Below the pieces are notes generated by a model. The model did no database searches. It saw only the letters and a list, made by a program, of their open reading frames with translations, and had not been told where the DNA came from. From an uncultured Prevotellaceae bacterium (GTDB lineage Bacteria; Bacteroidota; Bacteroidia; Bacteroidales; Bacteroidaceae): a stretch of 23,191 nt of DNA. Shown here in pieces: positions 7,039-15,732 of this stretch (position 1 is the stretch's first letter; every line of letters begins with the position of its first letter). Location of the stretch: NCBI GenBank assembly GCA_900543815.1, contig UQST01000042.1, forward strand, positions 1 through 23,191. The letters run 5' to 3'. The translations under genes and the position numbers were made by a program.

Positions 7039-7046
7039 TAACTTTG
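7039..7046 (+). promoter_or_regulatory. -7 element for the TPR protein-ribH operon
   Basis: TAACTTTG, 42 nt before the ATG at 7088. The -33 element is poor (TTTC at about 7015-7018 with a 20-nt spacer). It is divergent from the fucO promoter about 150 bp away. Confidence 0.6.
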
Positions 7047-7087
7047 CATCGCTTTGAGTGCATATAAACAAAAACAAAGATATAAGT

Positions 7088-7762
7088 ATGTCAAAAAAGA
7101 ACATCAAGGCTGAGGCCAATGAGTTTGACGAGGCCATCGAGGCCTCTAAGTCATTTGTGGAGAAGAACATCAAGCCTCTGGGCTACGGCATAGGTGCTGT
7201 CCTGGTGGTGGTAATCGGCATTCTGCTGGTTCACCAGTTCTATATCGTCCCCAACAACAAGAAGGCCGACGAGGCTCTCTTCGCTGCCCAGCAGCAGTTT
7301 ATGGACGGTAACTATGAGAAGGCACTGAACGGTGAGGGCGATGCAATGGGCTTTCTGGCTGTTGCCGGCAAGTTTGGCAGCACCAAGGCAGGCAACCTGG
7401 CCACTCTGTATGCCGCTATGTGCTATGCTCAGACAGAGAAGTACGAAGAGGCTGTGAAGATGCTGGAGGACTATGATGACTGCGGTGACGAGATGGTGAG
7501 CCCCTCTGCCATCGGTCTGCTGGGCAACTGCTATGCAGAACTGGGTCAGAACGAGAAGGCCGTGAAGTTGCTTATGAAGGCTGCCGACAAGGCCGACAAC
7601 AACACCCTCAGCCCCATCTATCTGGTGCAGGCAGGTCAGATCTATGAGTCTCTTGGTCAGAACGACAAGGCTCTGGACTGCTACAAGAAGGTGAAGTCAA
7701 ACTACATGCAGAGCGCTGTAGGCAGCGAGATAGACAAGTACATCGAGCGTGTAAGCAAGTAA
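7088..7762 (+). CDS. Membrane-anchored tetratricopeptide-repeat protein (YfgM-like layout)
   Basis: A 224-residue protein. The ATG at 7088 is preferred to the GTG at 7058, which lies too close to the predicted transcript start. A short, mostly charged cytoplasmic segment (1-30) precedes one membrane helix (about 32-53, GYGIGAVLVVVIGILLVHQF). The rest is alpha-helical with TPR-type repeats: Asp/Glu-rich EKYEEAVKMLEDY, LGNCYAELGQNEKAVKLLMKAA, AGQIYESLGQNDKALDCYKKV. This N-in single-anchor TPR layout resembles YfgM, a periplasmic chaperone partner of the Sec translocon; in Bacteroidales the exact role is not known. It is followed 11 nt later by ribH, so the two are co-transcribed, though no functional link is apparent. 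Confidence 0.8.
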   Translation: MSKKNIKAEANEFDEAIEASKSFVEKNIKPLGYGIGAVLVVVIGILLVHQFYIVPNNKKADEALFAAQQQFMDGNYEKALNGEGDAMGFLAVAGKFGSTKAGNLATLYAAMCYAQTEKYEEAVKMLEDYDDCGDEMVSPSAIGLLGNCYAELGQNEKAVKLLMKAADKADNNTLSPIYLVQAGQIYESLGQNDKALDCYKKVKSNYMQSAVGSEIDKYIERVSK

Positions 7763-7773
7763 TCGGTCAGTTT

Positions 7774-8265
7774 ATGGCAAGCAGACTTCACAATCTCTCC
7801 GACTACGATTTCAACTCTGTCCCTTCAGGCAAGGGCGTTCGTGTGGGAATCGTGGTGAGTGAATGGAACAATAAAATCACAGGCGCTCTGTTGCAGGGTG
7901 CCTGTGATACGCTTATGAAGCATGGTGTGAGCGAGGATGACATCATCGTGCACACAGTGCCTGGAAGTTTTGAGTTGGTGTTCGGAGCCGCACAGTTTGT
8001 CAAGAGCGGCCAGGTGGATGCTGTGATAGCAATAGGTTGTGTGGTGCGTGGTGACACTCCCCATTTCGACTATATCTGCCAGGGAGCCACCGAGGGACTT
8101 GCCTCGCTGAATGCCGACTATAACGTGCCCGTCATCTATGGTTTGCTCACGTGCAACACGATGGAGCAAGCCGAGGACCGCTGCGGCGGTATTCTGGGCA
8201 ATAAGGGCGATGAATGTGCTGTCACCGCCCTCAAGATGATTGACTATCGCAGAAGGTTTGCTTAA
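7774..8265 (+). CDS. ribH: 6,7-dimethyl-8-ribityllumazine synthase
   Basis: A 163-residue protein, the usual length. It condenses 5-amino-6-ribitylaminouracil with dihydroxybutanone phosphate to make lumazine, the penultimate step of riboflavin synthesis, and normally assembles as pentamers or icosahedral capsids in the cytoplasm. Seen: SEWN with the stacking aromatic Trp31, PGSFELVFGA (63-72), GCVVRGDTPHFDYIC (88-102) with catalytic His97, GLLTCNTMEQAEDRCGG (123-139) with the phosphate-binding Arg136, and GNKGDECA. Second gene after the TPR protein, 11 nt away. No other rib genes are nearby. A good terminator follows. Identification is firm. Confidence 0.95.
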   Translation: MASRLHNLSDYDFNSVPSGKGVRVGIVVSEWNNKITGALLQGACDTLMKHGVSEDDIIVHTVPGSFELVFGAAQFVKSGQVDAVIAIGCVVRGDTPHFDYICQGATEGLASLNADYNVPVIYGLLTCNTMEQAEDRCGGILGNKGDECAVTALKMIDYRRRFA

Positions 8266-8289
8266 CCCTCTGCGTTGCTTTTACCATCC

Positions 8290-8329
8290 GCGCCATTACT
8301 GGACTTAGGTCTTCTGTAATGGCGCTTTT
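8290..8329 (+). terminator. ribH terminator embedded in the 3' end of the opposing helicase gene
   Basis: GCGCCATTAC (8290-8299) pairs perfectly with GTAATGGCGC (8316-8325) around 16 nt, followed by TTTT. The helicase stop codon (8307-8305, minus) lies in the loop and the distal arm is helicase coding sequence. Confidence 0.8.
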
Positions 8330-9933
8330 GTATTCCTGCGCTTCTGCTCACCGTTGGCAGATGCGTCTCCTGCTGGATTGCTGGCTGCTGATGGGGTAGG
8401 AGTGCTGTTTTCCTTGGCACCAGCCTCATTGCTGCTGTGGGAAGCAGAAGCACTTTCTGCTGACTGCTGTGCATGTTCCTTGTTGCCCTGAGGGCGACGG
8501 CGTCCTCTGCCCGAGCGCTTGCTCTTGCCTTCGCCAGCCTGGTTGCCTGCTGCTTCATGCTTTTCTGCGTTGGCAGGTTGCTGTATGCCGTCGGCTGGTG
8601 CTGTTGCATTCGAGGCGTTCTGGGGAGCCTTGTTGCCGGGCTTCTGGCCTCTTCCTTTGGCCTGAGGGGCATTTCCCTCGCCCTGTTTCTTGCCCTTGCG
8701 TGAACCCTTGCCGGCACCTTTCCTTCCGTCGGAACCCCTCTGTGAGCCCTTGCCCGAAGGTCTTCTGCCGGTGCTCTTGCCGCTATAGGCCGGCCCTTCA
8801 CCCAGTTGCTCGGGTATGGGATTCTTCTCTATCTCCTTTTCCAGGAAGCGCTCTATCTGCTTGAATTCGGGCTGCTCCTTCTCGCTCACCAGAGTGATGG
8901 CGCGTCCGTTGCGTCCTGCGCGGGCTGTACGGCCGATTCTGTGCACGTAATCCTCCTCGTCGTGAGGCACATCATAGTTGATTACGAGCTGGATATCATC
9001 GATGTCGATACCACGGGCTACAATGTCGGTAGCCACCAGGATGTCTATCTGCTGGCTGCGGAAGAGGTACATCACCTCATCACGCTCGCTCTGTGCCAGG
9101 TCGCTGTGCATAGCCCGGGCGTTGTAGCCGGCACGTATGAGGGCGATGGCCAGCTCCTTGGTCTTCATCTTGGAGCCTGTGAAGATAATCACACGCTCGG
9201 GCTTCTCCTGTGCGAAGATGCTCTTGATGATGCCCATCTTCTGCGTCTCGTAGCAGATGTAGGCACTCTGCTTGATTTTCTCGGCAGGTTTGCTCACCGC
9301 CAGCTTCACCTCCACGGGATCGTGCATGATACTCTTGGCCAGCTGCTGAATCTTGTCGGGCATGGTGGCACTGAAGAGTATGGTCTGTCTGCTGTCGGGC
9401 AGCATCTTGGCTATCTGCATGATGTCCTCGCTGAAGCCCATGTCCAGCATGCGGTCCGCTTCGTCCAGGATGAAGAATGACACCTTGCTGAGATCCACGT
9501 TGCCCAGGCTTATGTGGCTTATCAGACGGCCTGGGGTGGCAATGATCACATCGGCTCCGCTCTGCATGCTGCGCTTTTCCTGCTCGTATCTGATGCCGTC
9601 GTTGCCGCCATATACAGCCACGCTGCTCACGTCGGGCAGGTAATAGGAGAATCCCTGCATAGCCTGGTCAATCTGCTGTGCAAGCTCTCGTGTAGGCGAC
9701 ATGATGATGCAGTTGATGGCATCGGTGGGGTATCCTCCGTCCTGCAGTTTGCTCAGGATGGGCAGCAGATAGGCGGCAGTCTTGCCTGTTCCTGTCTGTG
9801 CGACGCCCAGCAAATCACGTCCTTCCAGAATGGGAGGGATAGAGTGCTCCTGGATGGGAGTGGTCTCGATGAAGTTCATGTCGTCCAGTGCATCAAGCAC
9901 CAGGTCGTTTAAGTCTAAGTCGTAAAAGTCCAT
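8305..9933 (-). CDS. DEAD-box RNA helicase, RhlE-like, with basic low-complexity tail
   Basis: A 542-residue protein from the ATG at 9933 (MDFYDLDLNDLVLDALD), 16 nt after the upstream stop; an ATG at 9969 would overlap the permease gene. ATP-dependent RNA unwinding in ribosome assembly or mRNA turnover is the family role. Motifs in order: Q motif (FIETTPIQ, 21-28), I (AQTGTGKT, 45-52), Ia (PTRELAQQ, 80-87), Ib (TPGRL, 133-137), DEAD (157-160), SAT (188-190), IV (IIFTGSK), V (ATDIVARGID, 301-310), VI (HRIGRTARAGR, 331-341). After residue 376 there is a roughly 165-residue disordered tail: first Gly/Lys/Arg-rich and RNA-binding in character, then Ala/Ser/Asn-rich. Last gene of the lon-tgt-permease cluster. 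RhlE-like subtype is by overall feel, so no symbol is given. Confidence 0.92.
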   Translation of the reverse strand: MDFYDLDLNDLVLDALDDMNFIETTPIQEHSIPPILEGRDLLGVAQTGTGKTAAYLLPILSKLQDGGYPTDAINCIIMSPTRELAQQIDQAMQGFSYYLPDVSSVAVYGGNDGIRYEQEKRSMQSGADVIIATPGRLISHISLGNVDLSKVSFFILDEADRMLDMGFSEDIMQIAKMLPDSRQTILFSATMPDKIQQLAKSIMHDPVEVKLAVSKPAEKIKQSAYICYETQKMGIIKSIFAQEKPERVIIFTGSKMKTKELAIALIRAGYNARAMHSDLAQSERDEVMYLFRSQQIDILVATDIVARGIDIDDIQLVINYDVPHDEEDYVHRIGRTARAGRNGRAITLVSEKEQPEFKQIERFLEKEIEKNPIPEQLGEGPAYSGKSTGRRPSGKGSQRGSDGRKGAGKGSRKGKKQGEGNAPQAKGRGQKPGNKAPQNASNATAPADGIQQPANAEKHEAAGNQAGEGKSKRSGRGRRRPQGNKEHAQQSAESASASHSSNEAGAKENSTPTPSAASNPAGDASANGEQKRRNTKAPLQKT

Positions 9934-9949
9934 ATCTGTTCGTTCAATG

Positions 9950-11053
9950 TCATCTGGGTGCCTTGGCATAGAGATACCAGGCGATGAATGTATATAATAT
10001 GTTAGGCATCCATGCGGCCAGAATAGGATGCAGACCGCCATTGGTGCAGAATGTTGCTGAGATTCCCTGCAGCAGGATGTAGCTTGCGCTCAGTGCCAGA
10101 CCGACTCCCAAGGCCATTCCCATGCCGCCCTTGCGCTTGCGTGAGGACAATGACATGCCTATGGTGGAGAGGATGAATGCGGCAAAGGGCGAAGCAAAAC
10201 GCTTGTGGTACTCCACTTCGAAGGCCTTCAGGTTGCCGCTTCCGCGGTTCTTCTGCTTCTCTATGTACTCCTTCAGTTCGCGGTTGGTCATCGTCTCCTG
10301 CTGGTTGCGGATGAAGAGGAAATCCTGTGGCTCCATGGTGATGATGGAGTCCAGACGGGCATGATGCGTGATGTGCTCGCGCAGTCCCTTCAGTTCGCGT
10401 ATGGTCACATCATTGAGCCTCCAGTGGTAGCGCACGTCGCTCAGGGTGTCGTATTCCACTGTGGTGGCTGTCAGATGCGAGATGAGCTTCTTGTCCTCGA
10501 ACTTGTCCAGCGAGAAGTGTACACCTGTCTTGCTGATGCCGTCGAAGTGCTCCATGAAGGCTATCACGCCGGTATCCACCTGCAGCTGCACATTGTCGGC
10601 ATAGGTGGGGTTCTTCTTGCTGCGCTTATACTGGTTCTCAAACGCCAGACGCTTGACGCTTCCGCGTGGGATAACCTCTGCGCCCAGGTAGAAAGTCATG
10701 GCCGCAATGATGGCCGAACTGATGAGGTAGGGTCTCAAGAGGCGTCCGAAACTCATGCCGGTACTGATCATGGCTATTATCTCGCTGTTGTCGGCCAGCT
10801 TCGTAGTGAAGAAGATGACACTCAGAAAGACGAAGAGCGCGCTGAAGAGGTTGGTGAAGTAGGGGACGAAGTTGAGATAATACTGGAAGATGATGGCGTG
10901 CCAAGTGGCGTGGTTCGTGGTGAACTTATCCACGTTCTCGTTGAAGTCAAACACCACAGCGATACTGATAATCAACAGTATGGAGAAGAAGTATGTCCCC
11001 AGGAACTTTGCTATCAGATATCTGTCGATGCGTGTCAGGAATCTTGGTCTCAT
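9950..11053 (-). CDS. LptF/LptG (YjgP/YjgQ) family lipopolysaccharide export permease
   Basis: A 367-residue inner-membrane protein. LptF and LptG form the membrane part of the LptB2FG ABC transporter that extracts LPS and feeds it to LptC. Seen: an N-terminal amphipathic RIDRYLIAKFLGTYF typical of the family, membrane helices at about 15-35, 58-82 and 100-122, a periplasmic beta-rich jellyroll domain (about 125-270), the FASPFAAFILSTIGMSLS helix, and two further C-terminal helices ending WYLYAKAPR. Length matches the family. LptF versus LptG cannot be decided from this sequence. It starts 31 nt after tgt and ends 16 nt before the helicase, so it is in the same operon. Confidence 0.88.
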   Translation of the reverse strand: MRPRFLTRIDRYLIAKFLGTYFFSILLIISIAVVFDFNENVDKFTTNHATWHAIIFQYYLNFVPYFTNLFSALFVFLSVIFFTTKLADNSEIIAMISTGMSFGRLLRPYLISSAIIAAMTFYLGAEVIPRGSVKRLAFENQYKRSKKNPTYADNVQLQVDTGVIAFMEHFDGISKTGVHFSLDKFEDKKLISHLTATTVEYDTLSDVRYHWRLNDVTIRELKGLREHITHHARLDSIITMEPQDFLFIRNQQETMTNRELKEYIEKQKNRGSGNLKAFEVEYHKRFASPFAAFILSTIGMSLSSRKRKGGMGMALGVGLALSASYILLQGISATFCTNGGLHPILAAWMPNILYTFIAWYLYAKAPR

Positions 11054-11084
11054 GCCTTGCTTTATCTTGTATCTTCCTATTGTC

Positions 11085-12215
11085 TTAGAGTCGTTCTGTC
11101 ACACGCTTGACCATCACTTCCTTCCATGCACGGAAGTCGCCGGCCAGGATGTGCTTGCGTGCTTCCCCTGTGAGCCACAGGTAGAAGGAGAGGTTGTGGA
11201 TAGAGGCTATCTCCAGCGCGAGAAGCTCCTGCGCCTTGAAGAGATGGTGCAGATATGCCTTGGTGTAGGTGCGGTCCAACGAGCAGGGGCCATCGATGTC
11301 GATGGGACTGAAGTCGTCCTGCCACTTGCGGTTGCGCATGTTCATGATGCCGTTGGCCGTGAATATCATGGCGTTGCGGCCGTTTCGTGTGGGCATCACA
11401 CAGTCAAACATATCCACTCCTCGCTCGATGCCCTCGAGCAGGTTGGCTGGTGTGCCCACTCCCATGAGGTAGCGTGGTTTGTCTTTGGGCAGAATGGCAT
11501 TGACCACCTCTATCATCTCGTACATCACCTCGGCTGGTTCGCCCACAGCCAGACCGCCGATGGCATTGCCGTCGCAACCCTTTTCGGCCACGAACTCGGC
11601 ACTCTGTGTGCGCAGATCACGATAGGTGCAACCCTGCACGATGGGGAACAGACTCTGCTGGTAACCATACTTGGGGTCGGTCTCGTTGAAGCGTTTCAGA
11701 CAGCGGTCAAGCCAGCGGTGGGTCATCCCAAGGCTCTTTTTGGCATAGGCATACTCGCTTGTACCCGGCGGGCATTCGTCGAGCGCCATCATGATATCCG
11801 CTCCTATGCTGCGCTCGATGTCCATCACGCGCTCGGGAGTGAAGATGTGCTTGCTGCCGTCGATATGGCTGCGGAAGGTGCATCCCTCCTCTGTGAGCTT
11901 GCGTATGCCTGTGAGCGAGAACACCTGGAAACCGCCGCTATCCGTGAGGATAGGGCCGTCCCAACTGTTGAAGCGGTGCAGTCCGCCTGCCTTTTCCAGT
12001 ATTTCGGTGCCCGGACGCAGGTAGAGGTGATAGGTGTTGCCCAATATGATTTGCGCCTTGACCTCCTCCTTGAGGTCGCGCACCGATACGCCTTTCACGC
12101 TGCCCACAGTTCCTACGGGCATGAAGACGGGCGTGAGTATCTGGCCGTGGTCGGTGTGGATGACTCCGGCGCGTGCTTCCGACTGGGCGTCGGTCTGTTG
12201 CAGTTGGAATGTCAT
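11085..12215 (-). CDS. tgt: tRNA-guanine transglycosylase
   Basis: A 376-residue protein of normal length. It exchanges G34 of GUN-anticodon tRNAs for preQ1, the committed step placing queuosine in tRNA. Seen: TDSGGFQVFS (91-100) with the general acid/base Asp92, Asp146 in ALDECPP, PIVQGCTYRDLR, GGLAVGEP, MGVGTP, and the nucleophile Asp271 in MFDCVMPTRNGRN. Odd: the bacterial zinc site (CxCxxC plus a distant His) is mostly missing. The aligned segment at 308-314 keeps one Cys (311), replaces the others by Gly and Asp, and His340 remains. I believe this is common in Bacteroidota (recall, unchecked). The start overlaps the lon stop by ATGA, so translation is probably coupled. Confidence 0.95.
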   Translation of the reverse strand: MTFQLQQTDAQSEARAGVIHTDHGQILTPVFMPVGTVGSVKGVSVRDLKEEVKAQIILGNTYHLYLRPGTEILEKAGGLHRFNSWDGPILTDSGGFQVFSLTGIRKLTEEGCTFRSHIDGSKHIFTPERVMDIERSIGADIMMALDECPPGTSEYAYAKKSLGMTHRWLDRCLKRFNETDPKYGYQQSLFPIVQGCTYRDLRTQSAEFVAEKGCDGNAIGGLAVGEPAEVMYEMIEVVNAILPKDKPRYLMGVGTPANLLEGIERGVDMFDCVMPTRNGRNAMIFTANGIMNMRNRKWQDDFSPIDIDGPCSLDRTYTKAYLHHLFKAQELLALEIASIHNLSFYLWLTGEARKHILAGDFRAWKEVMVKRVTERL

Positions 12216-14689
12216 GCCTTCTTCTCCTCCTTCTTTTCGTCATCCAGGTGGAAGGTGATGGGGTTGGCCACCTTCTCTTGCAGAAGTGCAAAGTCCCACA
12301 CATCGGACACCGTGTTGACATAGTGGAAGTTGAGCCCCTTCAGATACACCTCGGGAATCTCCAGGATATCCTTCTCGTTGTCCTGGCAGAGCATGATGTC
12401 GGTGATGCCCGCACGCTTTGCAGCCAGAATCTTCTCGCGTATGCCGCCCACGGGCAGCACCTTTCCGCGCAGGGTTATCTCGCCCGTCATGGCCAGTTTG
12501 TCGCGCACCGTGCGCTGGGTGAGTGCGCTGGCTATGCTGGTGGCTATGGTGACACCGGCGCTGGGGCCGTCTTTGGGCACGGCACCTTCGGGCACATGTA
12601 TGTGTATGTTGTAGTTGTCGAAGATGCGCATGTCTATTCCCAGCAGGTCGGCATGAGCCTTGATGTACTCCAGAGCCAGCATGGCGCTCTCCTTCATCAC
12701 GTCTCCCAGATTGCCGGTGAGCGTGAGCTTGCCTCCCTTGCCCTGGCTCAGACTGGTCTCGATGAACAGTATCTCACCGCCCACGCTGGTCCATGCCAGT
12801 CCGGTCACCACGCCTGCATCGCGGTTGCCCTGGTATTTGTCGCGGTTGAAGGGCGGGTTGCCCAGCAACTTCTCCACGCAGGCCGGTGTGATGGTCTTGG
12901 GCAACTGGTCGTCAGTGCCGCGTGCCACATTGAGCGCCACCTTTCTGAGCAGTTTGCTTATCTGCTTCTCCAGTCCTCTCACACCGCTCTCGCGCGTGTA
13001 CCTTTCTATAATGAACTCCAGAGCCTCCTTGCCCACCTTGGGTGAGTTGTCGGCATCGAGTCCCATATCCGCCTTGGCCTTGGGCAGCAGATGGCGGCGT
13101 GCTATCTCCACCTTCTCCTCGGTGATGTAGCCTCCCACCTCTATCAGTTCCATGCGGTCGAGCAGTGGACGTGGGATGGCATTGATGTTGTTGGCTGTGG
13201 CAATGAACATCACCCGGCTCAGGTCGTAGTCCATGTCGAGGAAGTTGTCGTGGAAGGCGCTGTTCTGCTCAGGGTCGAGCACCTCGAGCAGAGCCGATGA
13301 GGGGTCGCCGTTGACGGTGTTCTCCGTCACCTTGTCTATCTCGTCGAGGATGAAGACGGGGTTGGACGAACCGTCCTTCTGTATTCCCTTGATGATGCGT
13401 CCAGGCATGGCACCTATGTAGGTGCGTCGATGTCCGCGTATCTCACTCTCGTCGTGCATGCCGCCCAGACTGATGCGCACGTAGTTGCGGTTGAGTGCAG
13501 CTGCGATGCTCTTGCCCAGACTTGTCTTGCCCACGCCTGGAGGGCCGTAGAGGCAGATGATTGGGCTCTTGAGGTCATTCTTGAGCTTCAGCACAGCCAG
13601 GTGCTCCAGGATGCGCTCCTTCACCTTCTCCATGCCGTAGTGGTCCTTGTTCAGGCGGTTCTCTGCGCGCTTGAGGTCCAGAGAGTCCTTGGTACAATAG
13701 TCCCATGGAAGGCGCAGGATGGTCTGCAGATAGTTGAGCTGCACGTTGTAGTCGGGCGCCTGTATGTTGATGCGGTTCAGCTTGGCCAGCTCCTGCTCAA
13801 AGGTCTTTTTCACCTTCTTGCTCCACTTCTTGTCCTTGGCCTCCTGCTTCATGCGCTCCTGGTCATCCAGTCTCACGCTGGAGTCGTCCTTGTTGCCCAG
13901 TTCGTTCTGCAACTGTCTGATTTCCTGGCTGAGGAAGTATTCGCGCTGCTGCTTGTCTATCTCTTTCTGTGTGCGGCGCTCTATCTCCTTGCGCAGACGT
14001 GCCAGCTGCATCAGGCCGTTCAGGTGTGCCAGAGCCTGCTCTGCCCTTTGGGGCTCGCTGGCGGCCGACAGCATCTCGTGCTTCACGTCGTTACCTACGG
14101 GCAGGTAGCTGCATATCACGTTGAGCATGAGCGATGAGGGCTGCATGTTCTCTATATACTGGATGAACTCCTGGGGGCAGAACTCGGTGAGCAGAGCCAG
14201 CTGCTTCACCTTCTCCTGCAGCTCCACCAGCATGGTCGTGAAGGTATCTTCCTCCTCGGCAGTGGGCTCCACATCAGGACGAGCCTCCACGGTTCCGTGG
14301 TAGCCCCGTGCATCCTGCTGCAGCGCAAGCAGCTCGGCACGGTTGGCTGCATGTATGAGTGCGGTGTATTTGCCGTCGGGCAGTTTCAGGAAATGCACCA
14401 GTTTGCCCACTACTCCTATGGTGTAGAGGTCGTTCATGTCGGGCTGATCTACCGATGCGTCTTTCTGGCAGAATACTGCCACTGTGCCATTGCCCTTCTC
14501 GGCTTGCTTCAAAGTCTTTATGGTAGCGCTTCTCCCTATCGTCACCGGCGTCATTGTGCCGGGGAAGAGAACTGTGTCGCGTACACACAGCACGGGCATC
14601 TCACCGCCCATGTCGGCGTGCATCATCTTGGCTGATTCTTCGCTCAAGTCTGCAACAAAGGAGAAGGAAACCTTTTTGGTGTTTGTCAT
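12212..14689 (-). CDS. lon: Lon ATP-dependent serine protease
   Basis: An 825-residue protein matching LonA. It degrades misfolded and regulatory proteins in the cytoplasm. Order of domains: N-terminal substrate domain (about 30-235, starting MPVLCVRDTVLFPG), a coiled-coil stretch (about 230-310, RRTQKEIDKQQREYFLSQEI), AAA+ module with Walker A GPPGVGKT (382-389), Walker B FILDEIDK (447-453, Asp449/Glu450) and TANNINAIPRPLLDR, then the protease domain with catalytic Ser710 (KDGPSAG) and Lys753 (GGIREK). The last dozen residues are a highly charged DDEKKEEKKA tail. First gene of a four-gene minus-strand cluster; promoter visible upstream. No heat-shock operator was recognised. Identification is firm. 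Confidence 0.97.
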   Translation of the reverse strand: MTNTKKVSFSFVADLSEESAKMMHADMGGEMPVLCVRDTVLFPGTMTPVTIGRSATIKTLKQAEKGNGTVAVFCQKDASVDQPDMNDLYTIGVVGKLVHFLKLPDGKYTALIHAANRAELLALQQDARGYHGTVEARPDVEPTAEEEDTFTTMLVELQEKVKQLALLTEFCPQEFIQYIENMQPSSLMLNVICSYLPVGNDVKHEMLSAASEPQRAEQALAHLNGLMQLARLRKEIERRTQKEIDKQQREYFLSQEIRQLQNELGNKDDSSVRLDDQERMKQEAKDKKWSKKVKKTFEQELAKLNRINIQAPDYNVQLNYLQTILRLPWDYCTKDSLDLKRAENRLNKDHYGMEKVKERILEHLAVLKLKNDLKSPIICLYGPPGVGKTSLGKSIAAALNRNYVRISLGGMHDESEIRGHRRTYIGAMPGRIIKGIQKDGSSNPVFILDEIDKVTENTVNGDPSSALLEVLDPEQNSAFHDNFLDMDYDLSRVMFIATANNINAIPRPLLDRMELIEVGGYITEEKVEIARRHLLPKAKADMGLDADNSPKVGKEALEFIIERYTRESGVRGLEKQISKLLRKVALNVARGTDDQLPKTITPACVEKLLGNPPFNRDKYQGNRDAGVVTGLAWTSVGGEILFIETSLSQGKGGKLTLTGNLGDVMKESAMLALEYIKAHADLLGIDMRIFDNYNIHIHVPEGAVPKDGPSAGVTIATSIASALTQRTVRDKLAMTGEITLRGKVLPVGGIREKILAAKRAGITDIMLCQDNEKDILEIPEVYLKGLNFHYVNTVSDVWDFALLQEKVANPITFHLDDEKKEEKKA

Positions 14690-14742
14690 AGGGGTAATTC
14701 CTCTTTTCTGTATCTGTCTTTATATCTCGATTCAAACGAGTG

Positions 14743-14750
14743 CAAAAGTA
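14743..14750 (-). promoter_or_regulatory. -7 element of the lon operon promoter
   Basis: TACTTTTG on the minus strand, 54 nt before the lon ATG. No clear -33 element. Confidence 0.55.
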
Positions 14751-14794
14751 CTAAAAATATTCGGATTTTCGTGGTTTGTCGGTCTTAAAAAGCG

Positions 14795-14802
14795 TATCTT
14801 TG
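14795..14802 (+). promoter_or_regulatory. -7 element of the trmN6 promoter
   Basis: TATCTTTG on the plus strand. TTTG at 14775-14778 is nearby but only 16 nt away, shorter than usual. It predicts a leader of about 100 nt, divergent from lon. Confidence 0.5.
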
Positions 14803-14908
14803 CCCTCACGCAATGCAGTTTGGCATGTTTCTTGCTCTCGTGCGCGAGTCTGACGGCTCCATTGGCACGCCTGCTGCATTATTTATGTTTCACAGAACCA
14901 AACGGATA

Positions 14909-15616
14909 ATGAGCCTACCATACTTCCGCTTCCGCCAGTTTGTGGTGCGACACGATGCCTCGTCGATGCCTGTGGGTACCGATGGAGTGCTGCTGGGAGC
15001 GTGGGCTCATCTTGATGGCGCTTGCCATGTGCTTGATATCGGCACGGGCTGCGGACTGGTGGCGCTCATGGCGGCACAACGTGCATCACACGCCCAAGTG
15101 GAGGGGATAGACATCGACTTGCCGTCGGTGGAGCAGGCGCAGCAGAATGTGCAGGAAAGTCCATTTGCCTCGCGCATCAGCATCCGGCAGGCCGACGTGC
15201 GCGTATTCACTTCGCAGCAGGGGGCTTTTGACCGCATCCTGTCCAATCCTCCCTTCTTTGTCAACGATGTGCTGCCTCCCTCCGAGCGCCGCATGATGGC
15301 GCGTAATGCCCAGGCGCTGCCTGCTGAAAGCCTGCTTGATGCCGTGGTGCGTCTGCTCACCGATGACGGACGTTTCTCGGTGGTGCTGCCCACCTCATCA
15401 CAAACCACCTTTGTGGGACTGGCACTTGAGCGCGGGCTGCATCTCACCCGAAGCCTGCACGTGCGTACTGTCATGCGCAAACCGCCCAAGCGCGTTCTGC
15501 TTGAGTTCTCGCGCCAGCGTGTGCTGCCGGTAGAGTGCAGCGAGATGCTTCTGCAGAGTGCCGATGGAGCGCGTTCGCCCGAATACGCCCGCCTTACCCA
15601 GGATTTCTATCTCTGA
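14909..15616 (+). CDS. trmN6: tRNA1(Val) (adenine(37)-N6)-methyltransferase
   Basis: A 235-residue SAM-dependent methyltransferase, the YfiC family. It makes m6A37 in tRNA1(Val). The ATG at 14909 (MSLPYFRFRQFVVRHD) aligns with the family N-terminus; the frame is open back to 14813 but that part is in the leader. Seen: MPVGTDGVLLGAW (family-specific), SAM motif I LDIGTGCGLVALMAAQR, acidic GIDID, and the N6-adenine motif IV SNPPFF. Then VVLPTS, a basic RKPPKRVLLEFSR segment and the C-terminal YARLTQDFYL that matches YfiC. It stands alone and is divergent from lon; the hairpin at 15777-15814 probably ends its transcript. Confidence 0.92.
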   Translation: MSLPYFRFRQFVVRHDASSMPVGTDGVLLGAWAHLDGACHVLDIGTGCGLVALMAAQRASHAQVEGIDIDLPSVEQAQQNVQESPFASRISIRQADVRVFTSQQGAFDRILSNPPFFVNDVLPPSERRMMARNAQALPAESLLDAVVRLLTDDGRFSVVLPTSSQTTFVGLALERGLHLTRSLHVRTVMRKPPKRVLLEFSRQRVLPVECSEMLLQSADGARSPEYARLTQDFYL

Positions 15617-15732
15617 GCCATCTTCCAGCCTCTTTCTTGTTATCGGGGACAACAAATGAGTTTTCTTGCCTGCGTCTTTTCTTCGTTCAAGAAAAGTGTT
15701 GGGGGCGGGAGGCTGTCTTATAGCTTCATTTC

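Noticed and set aside
10890..12323. 477-codon plus-strand ORF opposite tgt and the LptF/G permease
   Set aside because: Spans the boundary of two real minus-strand genes; His/Val/Leu-rich composition is typical of an antisense frame.
14813..14908. N-terminal extension of TrmN6
   Set aside because: The in-frame extension starts just after the predicted transcript start and has no counterpart in YfiC; the ATG at 14909 matches the family.
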